Assembly (NCBI GenBank): GCA_949316235.1
Contig: OX438751.1
Location: forward strand, 4,612,413 to 4,676,412
Direction: 5' to 3'
From: Oegoconia quadripuncta
Lineage: Eukaryota > Arthropoda > Insecta > Lepidoptera > Autostichidae
DNA: 64,000 nucleotides
Below, one piece after another: positions 12,693 to 24,200 of the stretch. The notes beneath the pieces were generated by a model. That model did not search any database. It was not told the DNA's origin and saw only the letters and a program-made list of their open reading frames with translations. Position numbers and translations under genes: made by a program. Numbering within the stretch: position 1 is the stretch's first letter; each line of letters starts with the position of its first letter.

Positions 12693-12894
12693 CTATGGAT
12701 TTATTGGCACACCCTATTCGATACAATGAAAATCGCACAAACGAATTTCGCACACGTAGGGGAACCCAATCGAAACAGTGTTTGGCTTCTGGCGAACCTG
12801 TATGGAAACAGGCCAAACCAGTTTTATTGCGAAATACAGTGACGGCCAGTGTTTTGGGATGCACTTGCTTAGATAGTCTACATTGACTACCTAG

Positions 12895-13929
12895 ACGCAT
12901 ACAATGCCGTTCTCACGCGCATAGCTCGTACATATAACAATCAATTTAGTGAAGTTGACCTATTCCTGTATTCTAAGAATGCTTTCAGAACACATCTTAT
13001 CAAAATGTTAACTGATTCATCAGCTGGTCGTACATGACAGTGTCGTGGTTGGTGGTGGGCATTCATTCATTCATTTTTTTTAAGTATTCTTTACTGCACC
13101 AAAATATTACATACCAGCTTTCCGCCCGCAGCTTCGCTCGTGTGGAATAACTTTATCGCGGTAATTTATTAACAAACAAACATCCAAACTTTCACATTTA
13201 TAATATTAGTTAGATGACAGAGTAATAACGATAGGTCAAGTACAAAGGTAGTGCCAATCTGAGGTAGAAAATTCAGTTTAGCAACAATTTTTATTTTTTT
13301 ATTTTACTGTCAATCTGTATATATGACGACCTGTTTGGTGTAGTGGTTAGAAGCTCTGACTGCTATATTAAAAGGTCGCGGGTTTGATCCCGCTAGGGGC
13401 ATTTACTTGTATGATGAATACAGACATGTGTTTCTGAATTATGGAAGTTTTTCACTTAATGTATATATTTACAAAAAAAAATATACATATGTGTAGTATA
13501 ACAACCAACTGGTATCTATGATACAAGCCTATAGTTGCTTGGTGTGGATCTAGATGGCGCTGTGTGTATATGCCAATATATTTATTTATATTATTTTGCA
13601 ATTGTGCGTATCTGCAGCTGCACGTATCATACGAATACTCAGCATTATTTGTAGCGTTGTCTCGATGTCCGTAAAGCTACCCATTACGTGGTTCCTAACT
13701 ACCTACTTAGCTTGTACTTCAAAAAATGAACCATTGTTTTTTTTTTTTAATGACCACCTGTACACACATTATGGCATGCAATAAAGAATTGAATTGAATT
13801 GAAAAAAAACAATAATGTTTATATGATGAAACCTGTAATTTATATAATAACCTTATTTTTTGTATTCGTACTTGGTAATATTTATACACAACTGTAACGC
13901 TGTTGGTTTCTTTAATAAAGAACTTGTAC
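12895..13929 (+). mobile_element. Retroposed element with 12-bp target duplication
   Basis: TTGACTACCTAG occurs at 12883-12894 and again at 13930-13941, exactly where the mariner reading continues. The insert begins with a short LINE-like coding end, contains a tRNA-derived SINE (13322-13540) and an internal (gaattgaattg)aaaaaaaa tail near 13790. It finishes with 'aataaagaacttgtac'. I read it as a 5'-truncated LINE whose 3' UTR later received other repeats. Confidence 0.75.
13322..13540 (+). mobile_element. tRNA-derived SINE
   Basis: The head has an RNA polymerase III A box (tggtgtagtgg) and a B box (ggtttgatccc) at tRNA-like spacing. It is followed by the 'gggcatttacttgtatgatgaatacagacatgtg' type body typical of lepidopteran SINEs. 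The same family appears antisense in the caspase intron (54400-54570) and as three heads in the Polinton (27361-27715). Confidence 0.8.
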
Positions 13930-14907
13930 TTGACTACCTAGGGAAGGGTGAAACGATTATTGGCGAATAATATGCCAATTTATTAGACCATTTCAACAAA
14001 GTTTTGCAAGAAAACGACCTCATTCGACTAAGAAGAAAAGTCTTTTCCATTAAGACAATGCACGAGTGCATACCTGTGCGATTGCCATTGATAAATTCCG
14101 CGAGTTACGCCACGGGTTGCTTTCTCACCCACCATATTGACCAGACGTAGCCCCCTGTGACTATTTCTAGTCCCAAATTTAAAGAAAATGCTGGGTGGCA
14201 AAATATTTAGCTTCAATAAAGAGATCATCACGAAACCAATGCCCATTTTGAAGGGACTGAAAAGCTGGAGAAAGTCGGGATGAATGTTTTGAGCTAGGGA
14301 GAGACTGTTAAAAAATGAATAATAACTTTTAAATTTTAATTGGTTGTTTATTTGTTATCAGACTTATCACTCTCGCTCGAGTTAGAAGTGAAGCTAATAT
14401 AAAAAGGTTAATAAAAGCACCTCGAGACAAGCAAACTTGGTTTTAGGATTACTATGAGGTAAAGTTTTCCAATTTTCAGGTGGTTTGTTGAAAATGGTTT
14501 CGTAATTTTGTAGCTCTTTCGACAAAAACGTGTTCGGTGTTACGGATTGAGGGCAACGATTTGGAAATCATGTTAAAATTATAAAACTACCTTTTTTATG
14601 AGAAAGATCCTGGTGTGCGAAATTACATATTTCAAAAACACAGCCTGGGCAATATTATAGAATGCTCAGATTTGCAAACTACGGCCTGTATAAATCATGA
14701 GACCAGCTCCAGATACTATCGTATCTCTCTTGAACTCTTCAGTTCGTCAATATCTCTTGCGTGTTTTTCAGTATATTAACCCTGCAGTGTAGACTTTATT
14801 TTGTAATCTACAATGTCCTTTGTTTAAAATGTAATATTTTAAAGTAACTAGGGATTTTATTATTTCCGAATTTTCAAGTTTTTAATGTAGACGTTATTTT
14901 TGATCAA

Positions 14908-14913
14908 TTTATT
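14908..14913 (-). terminator. Caspase polyadenylation signal
   Basis: AATAAA on the minus strand, about 50 bp downstream of the caspase stop codon. Position and strand fit cleavage/polyadenylation of that transcript. Confidence 0.5.
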
Positions 14914-14962
14914 TGGTCTAACTTAAGGTGATCCCATGAAGATCTCATGAAAAGAGGATTCA

Positions 14963-15258
14963 TCATTCACAGACCAACATTCTATAACTTTTGGTTATTT
15001 TGTTCAGGTTGTAGGTACCTACCTCAACTTCAGCTGCAGGAGGCGGAGAAGCATTTGAAAATTTGAGAAACTTGGTCAAGGAAAAGGTAGTTTCCGGCAT
15101 TTGTCTGTATATTCCCGGCTGGTTCGGCAATGTTGCAATTTTCATGTTCATTTTGGTGATCATGCTAAGAATATCCAGCGTCTTGTAATTCACACGAAAA
15201 ATGTCACAGAGCGCCTGAATCATCTGTGATCCATTTTTATGGCGGTAGCTTTTGTGAT
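14963..15258 (-). CDS. Caspase terminal exon (p10 subunit)
   Basis: The acceptor is 'atttatttctag' just right of 15258. The exon starts with two bases completing a Gly/Asp-type split codon from the previous exon (phase 1). It reads [21 protein letters not shown] and ends the p10 with a [15 protein letters not shown] block, matching the usual end of caspases (QMP...S.LTK.L.F). About 30 further residues follow to the stop at 14963. A second possibility is splicing at GAG|gtaggt near 15022 to an exon not seen; the AATAAA 50 bp after the stop favours this being the last exon. Confidence 0.9.
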
Positions 15259-18200
15259 CTAGAAATAAATTCAATTTTTAACAAAGTCAATCACATAAAT
15301 TGAAACTATTATTGTTTGCTACTCCATGCTACTATTAAATGTTTGTGTCAAGGTATGACAAACGGTCAAACAGCTCATTTGAAGATTACTACTATTTCTT
15401 TGTTTGTAAACGCTTTATTATCATATGAATAAATATACATCGATAAATTAAATGTAACTTAAAATTAACTACAAAGGCGGACTTATCCATGACATCAGTT
15501 AAAATAGTACTTAGATATTTAGAAAGAAAGAAAAAGTATTTATTGTCAACAAATACAGAAAAATTTCGTAGGTAGGTATAACATTTTTAAATGTATTTGT
15601 GACAAAGGGATTGGGCGTCAGCATTTAATTTAATATATAAAATGTAATTGAATGTGTTATTAGCAGGTATATTTAGCCAATTTGAACTAAGCAAGTAGTT
15701 ACCGTATACGGCACAAATAAGGGTTATTAAAATAGGATCTATATGTATGTGGGTATAGAGATTGAGTCCATAGAATGAATAGAGGCTTTAAAAAAATACG
15801 GTCAAGTTGGAGTAGGACCAGGGTGCGACCTGGGGTTTCCGCACATAACATTACCATTGATAAACTTTTGAAGGCCTATTTTATCATAAACGGCTAGCCC
15901 TTTACAACAACTTGATATTAATATTTCGGCCTCATCTGCATCTAATATCAGGTATGATTGAGGTCAAGTGCTAACCCGTTATGCATAAAACACAAATATC
16001 GAATACATACTAAGGGCCATACATAAGGGCCTCATACTGCTGTAAAAAAATCAAATTTCTGTCTTTCAAATATAAAATGAGTCCACATGAGCAATTGAAC
16101 ATACTTTATAATCGTAGTGTCAGAGACCAAAATGTTCTTATATAAACTTTTACACAATAATATAGACTCACCGTCTCGTCTGACCGTAAAATCCAACTTA
16201 AATGTTTGAGATCGAACGCTAGACTTAACGGTCTCTTTGGTTTGGAAAGATCAAAAACCCAGTATTGATATAATGTCAAGAAAACGTGGGTGTTGCTAGT
16301 GACTTGAGAGTCAGCCTGTCTCGGGGTTTTCAGGTCATCAGTGACCATGGAATCTGAGGTGCTACTCAGTGAAGGGCAAACGCAGTGCATGCAATCAAGC
16401 GGATTCATCCAATTTAGGCTTAAGCAGAAGCTAGGTATATGTAGGCCAGCGTAGGGTGAATGGGTCAGCCCATTACATGTAGTTCCGAAAAAAGATGGTC
16501 AGATTCTTATCTGACAAGGAATCTTTTTGCGATTATAGAGCGTTAAACGGTATCAGTAACCGGATTGGTATCCGATTTCAAGGTTACAGGGCTTTACATA
16601 CATTTTAGTTAATAAAAAAAAAATTTCAAGGCTGGATCATTACATAGCAGTAGCATCTGGGGACGGGGAAAAGATATTTTGGACGGTTTGAATTTGATTA
16701 TCGAAATGTAAAGTCAATCAAGTAATTTTTATGATTCAATATATTTTTTTTTTTTCAAATCTTGGTAATGACCATTTTTTTGTGTTTGTGTACAATAAAG
16801 TGTTAAACTAAAATAAAAAAATAAATAATTTAATTCTTTATTAGGATTTTTCGTACAAGCAATTAATAATGGTATCAATTCTATAAAAAATTGTGGAAAT
16901 GTATAAGCATAGGTAGACAGGTATACCTCTACAAATGAATGAGATAAATTTGTATACGCCCAATCTGCTGTTTTCTAACTAACCCTATGGTTGACTGGAA
17001 GAAATCCCTCTTTGGGATAAGTCCGCCGTTGTACTCAATTTATGTATCAATGCAAAATTAATGTATTGCCTTTTTGTACAATAAAGCGTTTACAAACAAA
17101 CAATAAATTCACATATTTTTGCGCCGAGAATGAAATTACTTAATAACGTGAGCTTTGTAATACGAATCTAAGACGAAAGGAAGGATATCTTACCTTCTGG
17201 GCTAGATCGCATCACCAGGAAGTCGGCGTGAGAGGGGATTACTTTAACTTTGCCCGATGTATAGGTATCGTCCGTTTTCATAGAGGGCATGCCGACGTCC
17301 TCTTCTGGGCCCCGACATGCCTAGTACAAAGAAAACAGGAAACTTCACAAACAGGACCTCTTTTAATAACACATACATATCGTTCAATAGTCCAGTAAAT
17401 ATACGTAAGTAATAAATCTCATAATCTTAAAGTTCTTGATTTTTGTGGAAGGATAGTTTATTTTTTTTATTTACAATTTTATTGCAGACGAGTACACATA
17501 AAAATCAAATACATACTAGATACAGGATGTACAAAAGGCTTATCTCTAAAAAGAGATTTCTTCCAGCAAGACCCTGCAAATGTGAAGGAAAACAGGTTCG
17601 ATAGGATAGACATACCTACATATGTGCACTGAGAAAAAAGTGACAATAATGAACTTAATCAAAAGACTATAATAATAATACTTCAAATATAATAAAATAA
17701 ATACCTATTTAATATTAAATAAAATACGTACGTGTTTTAATTATAAAATAAATGAGGAATGTCTGTATCTTTTTAACAAATAAATATATACTTACATATA
17801 AGATATACATACACTAAACATACATACAAGTCTGTCATATAAACCTACCTAATATTATTTATTATGCATACGAAAAAATTTTCTATTTCTAAATGCATAC
17901 AATCCAGGACTTTTAGTTTAAAGCCAAAGGCAAATAGTGCACATTCAGACGTTTTTTGAAGATGGCGGTCGACGCACTATCACGTAAAAACTAAAACTAA
18001 AATTTGTATCATTGTATTTATTATTTACATATTTCTTATTAATTTTGACACAATTATCGGCTCTCGGTGTTGAATTTATGAAAGATTTATTTATTTCATC
18101 TGGGTCACAGAGATGAGAGGGCAGTGAGGTTTCCGCAGACTTACCAAGAACCTTGTTCAATTCGCCCCACATTTTACGAGGATTCTTTACGTATTTGTTT

Positions 18201-21200
18201 ACCTGCCAGGTAAAAAAAGACTGTTTTTCCGTTCTAATCATTTTGGTGACAGAGTTACGCAGCTGTTTATACCTACGGATGTCGTCAGTCTTTTTACTTT
18301 TTTTTGCCTTATCACATGCGCGATCCCTATTCGCCATCAAAGCTCTAACGCTATCAGTAATCCAAGGAGTGGGCGGTACCTTAAATGTACGTGACTGAAT
18401 GGGTACGAAATGGTCAAAAATACCCAAAATGAGGACATTAAAACAATCGACTTTAGACTCGACATTTTCGCAGTTTAACACCCAATCCCAGGGCGTCACG
18501 GAGGATGCCTGTGAGTAGGTGTCACTATCGAAGCGCTGGAATGGTTTATATACTATGGTTCTCGGTTTGGGTCTCTCTATTATAATTGGAAATTTTGCCA
18601 TCACGAAAGCGTGGTCACTGAGATCATCATTATGTTTAACAATAATACTCTTACATTTTATAGATTTACTGCAGCAAATGACGTCGAGTAGCGTAGCTGT
18701 AGATTCAGTAACACGCGTGGCCTCCACCCCCACGTGCCGCAAACCATGCTCACTGAGTAAACCAAGGAAGTCACGTTGTTGAGGCCCATCACATAAAAAG
18801 TTAACATTGACATCACCGGCAAGGAATACGAGCTCATATTGGGGTGTAATACACGACAAAGAGTCTTCAAGCAAGTCTATAAACGCCCCATAGACGAATT
18901 TAGGTGGGCGGTAAAAAACTCCAACTGCAAATTTACAATTTTTGAATTTTATTTCCAACCATAGTTGTTCAAGGTCGCTTGAAGGGAATGCTATCTGACG
19001 AACTCGTAAGCCTTTACGGATATAAGCGCCAACGCCACCCGCGGCCCTATTTTTTGTTTTCCGTGGTGTATGCAACAGTTTGTACCCCGAGAAATCGTAA
19101 GCTCCCACATCTGACGTCTCTGACAGCATTGTCTCGGTGATTACGACTACATCAGGATTCTTTAATTTTAATGTTAATTCCAACTCATCCCTGCCAGTAT
19201 TTAGAGATTGAACATTCAAATGTGCAAATTTAAAATCTAAGTTAGCCATTTATATTTCAATACTAAGACGATAAAATTAGCACAGGAAGTTATATTATAA
19301 AACCAGTCGCACATCAATCCACATAACAATGACAACACAAAAATGAAAATGCTATGTTTGAAAGTAAGAATTATCAGCCCACTACATTTATATGAAAATT
19401 CGTACACATATATGTATAGTCCCACCATAAACCCACAGAATAATTTATCACATATTTTGTTCCAATCGTAAGAAAAAATAAATAATGCAAATAGTCATGT
19501 TAGATTGTCCAAATCTTTTGCAGTAGTTATGCGAAGAACAGGGGACTTATCAGCCTTACGCACAAATATATAACAATTTTTGATCCACACATATTTATAG
19601 TTTTTATCACGGGCCACTGATTTACTCATGCGTAGTAGGCGCTTGTTTGCTATGGTGAGATGGTCGTTAATATAAATGTTCCGAGGTGACCCCCCAACCC
19701 CCGCATCCGCAGAGGTGAGGCCCGTTCGACTCCCCGTACCTGTCCCTCCAGCAGCAGTTCTCAGCCGGCGACGCTCCGCAGCGGCCGCCATTAGCGCAAC
19801 TTTTGATTCGCGGCGGCGTAGGCGCACTACGATACGCGCCGGACCCGACCCCTTGGGAGCGCGCGCGATGTCCGCAAAAGTGTTTGTTGCCACGTTTTCA
19901 CCATTTGTCGCGGCCTCAGGATTGAAGTGTGTTTTTAATCGGTGTGCATACTCAATATCCTCCGACCCTAAATGCACACCCAGTGAACCGGCCAAACTGA
20001 AGACAATAGCGGAAACGTCTTCGTCGGGCATTTGAGGTAAACCGGCAATTTCTAAATTATTCATGCGGTCTCGTTGATCTCTAATATTTAACTCGGCCTC
20101 TAATTCGTCGTTTCGCTTAACCAAAAGTGATAATCTGTCCTCTAGTAAGTCGATGCGCTCCGTCTTTCGCTCTAAGTCACCGACCCTACCTCGCAAGTCT
20201 GCTAGTTCCTCCCTTAATGAGCCGAAGTATGATTCTAATCGTGCAAAAGAATTGTTTTGTTCCGTAAAACCATCACTAACTTCCGCTCGGAAAGCTCTCA
20301 ATTCGGCAATGAAAGGGTCAATAGAATTTGGTGTCAAGGGTTGCGTAGAGAAAGATTCAGGTGGATTTGCAAGTTTGGTCAATTCCACCTTCCCGATCAC
20401 CGACGACGGACTATCGAAAATTTGTACATTTGGTGGATCAGATGGTAATTTTTTGAGCGGCCTTACAGGGGTGTTGTTATTATCACCTCCCTTTTTCCGG
20501 GCTGCAGCACACTCTGGACATACCCATGAAGCTCTTGCAGCTGGTGAGTCCCCACTGAATTGCACACACTCCGAGTGATAGAAATTTGTGCAATGTGTGC
20601 ATTTAACTCGCCTCTGCGTCACACTAATGGGATTTGGGCAGGCTTTGCACGTATTTACCATGTTGTCTTGAGTTTATTCAATGTTTATTATTATGCAATT
20701 TTATAGTTACTCTGTCCGTTGTAGGTAGATAAAGTGTGCGCACAGCTGTCACTCCACTATACACGACAGTTTTGTAATTTGCACACTAAACTGATGTCTG
20801 ATCACATAAATATTTAATAAAATGGCAATATGATAATTCAGTATTTAAATCAAAGTGTAGAAACTAATAAATTTAGACTTTAACTATTTTTAAACAGAAT
20901 AGAAATTTAGAGTTTAGAATGAACATTACTTCATTGAATAAACTTTTCATGAAACTGACAAAAAATCTTTATTAGTTTTACTACAAAAAGACCGCGAACT
21001 TTTCCGACTACCTATTATTTCACCACTTTGTCGGCGTGGTTAATTTTTTTTTATGCACAACTGGTTATCATTTGACCTTAATCACACCTGATGTTAAGTG
21101 AAGATGAGGCCGAAGGTGGAAGCGTACTGACCCGGAATCCCAAATATTTGGGGAACTGGCTATCTTATCTCTGACAACCGGAACACAACAATGCTTGTGT

Positions 21201-24200
21201 CTGAAATCGAGACCTCACTAGACCAAGTCTCTAATTAGGGCATTCTCAACCTAGTTAAGTTTAACCCTAAAAAGACACAAGTTTGCGCATTCACCGCAAA
21301 GAAGATTCCATTTCTCCTGTCTCTTCAATTTCAGAGCACTCCCCTTGACGTTAAGCTGAGTATTGGGATTCTCGGAGTTAACATCTCTAGTAACGTTCAA
21401 TTCCGTGGTCATCTGGAGGTTAAGGCCAAGTTGGCCTCCAAAAAGTTAGGTGTCCTCAGTAGAGCGGCTCGTTACTTCACGCCGGCTCACCGCCTATAAG
21501 GCGCAAGTTCGGCCGCACGTGGAGTATTGTTCTCAACTATGGGCTGGGGCACCTCAGTACCAGCTTCTTCCTTTTGACCGCGTTCAACGTTGCGCAGTCC
21601 GAATTGTCGGCCAAGAGAGTCTCACTGACCGACTGGATCCCCTGGCGTTGCGTCGCGTCCCTCTGCATTCTCTATCGCATATTTCATGGGGAGTGTTCTG
21701 AAGAACTGTTCGAGATAATACCCGCTGCTCAATTTAACCGATACACTTCTCGCCGAAAATTAAATTTCCATCCACATCACCTGGATGAGTGGAAGTCTAC
21801 CACTGTACGTTTCTCAAGAAACTTCTTACCACGTACGACCACCCTGTGGAACGGACTTCCGGCAGCGGTATTCCCGAACGAGTACGACATTGGAACCTTC
21901 AAGAAACGAGCCTACACCTTCCTCAAAGGCCGGCAACGCATCTGTGACCCTTTTGGTGTTGCGGGTGTCCATGGGCGGCGGTGATTGCTTTCCATCAGGT
22001 GACCCACATGCTCGTTTGCCGCCCTCTCATATATAAAAAAAATGCTATTAATATTGCTGTTTGGTGGAAGATTTAGATAAGATGGTGTGGCAGCTAGCCA
22101 GGCGGACATTTAAAATGCCCTACCACCAACCAAACCGAGTACCTACTAAATATGTACCCCGCTGGGGATCGAACCCGCGACCTCCGATTCGTAAACCCTA
22201 TGTTATTTATATTGAGCCACGGAGGCGGTTAATATACCTAATATGCTACATTACAGCGTGGTAGTACTAAGAGCCTCTGAGCTAAGCCGCGAACTAACCT
22301 AACAGACAGACGGACATACGTATACATACATAACGTCACGACCCTTATCCCAAATGTTGTGGTCAGAGATAGGCGACACTATAAGGGTTCCTTATTGTCT
22401 ACGGAACCTTAAAAAACACTTACTTGAACAAAGAAGAGTTTAGGTTTCGTGACGAGACTGGGTGTACTCCTAAACAATTCGAGCACAGTTGTGAGGCTAT
22501 ATGGTGTATCGGCAGCGAGTATCTCGTCGTTGGTCCATCCATGCGTTAGGAACACTATGGAGAGACAGCTGTACGACGTGTAGTCATCCTTGGACACTGT
22601 AATTATAAAAATTAACCTTGCTTTATCACAAGAACGTAGATTATGACTAACACAACGGTCGCCCTTAAAAAATTGATTTAAGTTATTTTGTATGGAGTTT
22701 CCATATTCGATACCCGGCATCATACAATTTTTTTTTACTCATAACCTAGTTCTTGTCTTTGTGCAAACGAGCAGCAAAGATAACATAATTAGGCTAATAG
22801 GTATTGTCGACGCAGTCGCTTCGAATCTTAGAGCATTAAACTTTTAAAATTTAAAAATAAAAATTTAATGCTCTAAGCTTCGAACCAATGACAAGGCCGT
22901 GAAGTTCAGTCGACCAATGAGATGGCCCCACGCACCGCGACCGGTCTCGGACCCCGCCATTGCTTTATTTGCTTTTCTAAAACTTCACTCCTAATATAAA
23001 TTAGAAATTGAATTATAGATTTAAAAATTATTTCTTTCTTTTTTTGACATGTGACCGGACCTGCAAAGTAATCGGAGTTATCAACAGCCAACGACCGAAA
23101 GCGGAGGGTCGACTAGAGGTCACACCACGTTAGCGTCGAGTGTTTCGAGCAGCGCCTAATCTTTTCCTCTGGAAGAAGACGCCAAAGAGGAGCTGTCCAC
23201 TAGGAGGGCCGCTGCCGTCATCGTGCAGCCAGACCGCCCGTCCTTCGCCGCGCAGTACTTTATCGGAGAGGTCATACCAAGGACACTCACATCTGGTGCC
23301 TATGTCGACTACTATTATATATAGCAGTTGACATTCCGGAGCCGGAGCTATGCCAACTTCGCCCACACGCTTCGCTTTGCCTACATGCCAAACCGTGAGC
23401 CTGTTCCTATTATTTTCCTAGTTCTCTCCATTTCTATCTGTGCCATTATCGAGTAATTTTCTTAAACGTGTGGTGAATTACAATTCAAATCAAGCTTAAA
23501 TACCTAAGCCTAGTTTCTCCACAACCCATTTTTACTAAATTTCCTACAGAGTAACCAATTCGTGTTGAATTACCTCCTTTTTTTTTATATGAGAGAGCGG
23601 CAAACGAGCATGCGGGTCACCTGATGGAAAGTAATCACCGCCGCCCATGGACACCCGCAACACCAAAAGTGTCACAGATGCGTTGCCGGCCTTTGAGGAA
23701 GGTGTAGGCTCGTTTCTTGAAGGTTCCAATGTCGTACTCGTTCGGGAACACCGCTGCCGGAAGTCCGTTCCACAGGGTGGTCGTACGTGGTAAGAAGTTT
23801 TTTGAGAAACGTACAGTGGTAGACTTCCATTCATCCAGGTGATATGGATGGAAATTTAATTTTCTCCAAGAAGTGTATCGGTTAAATTGAGCAGCGGGTA
23901 TTAGCTCGAAGAGTTCTTCAGAACACTCCCCATGAAATATGCGATAGAGAATGCAGAGGGACGCGACGTCTCTTCGCAACGCCAGGGGATCCAGTCGGTC
24001 GGTGAGACTCTCTTGGCCGACAATTCGGACTGCGCGACGTTGAACGCGGTCAAAAGGAAGAAGCTGGTACTGAGGTGCCCCAGCCCATAGGTGAGAACAA
24101 TACTCCACGTGCGGCCGAACTTGCGCCTTATAAAGTTGGAGGCGGTGAGCCGGCGTGAAGTAACGAGCCGCTCTACTGAGGACACCTAACTTTTTGGAGG

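Larger units (their letters stand above)
11690..14330 (+). pseudogene. mariner-like transposase, split by two insertions
   Basis: Three collinear pieces of one mariner transposase lie in order on the plus strand. At 11690-11750 is the block with the first catalytic Asp (VDETWIHH). At 12760-12894 is 'ASGEPV..QAKPVLL' followed by a degenerate V(F)WDAL and a YIDYL-like end. At 13930-14330 is the C-terminal half ('GKGETIIGE', 'DHFNKVLQEN', then frameshifted matches to the SPDVAP..YFLFPNLK region). The first gap holds a MITE with TIRs (11786-12692). The second holds a retroposed element flanked by TTGACTACCTAG. The element is dead. Confidence 0.8.
17460..20690 (-). mobile_element. CR1-like LINE with ORF1 and endonuclease but no RT
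   Basis: Read on the minus strand: ORF1 (20661-19495), an endonuclease-bearing ORF2 start (19249-17945), then a 3' tail ending 'ctggaagaaatctctttttagagataagcc...' at 17460-17580. The reverse transcriptase that should lie between endonuclease and tail is missing, so this is an internally deleted copy. It sits in a caspase intron (17321-22423) in the same orientation as the host gene. Confidence 0.8.

Noticed and set aside
12583..12900. Minus-strand 105-codon frame
   Set aside because: It is antisense to mariner transposase remnants and a MITE arm.
19676..20578. Plus-strand frames of 119 and 141 codons
   Set aside because: Antisense shadows of the GC-rich LINE ORF1.
23130..23366. Minus-strand 78-codon frame in GC-rich DNA
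   Set aside because: No motif or family recognised; likely part of an unidentified repeat.
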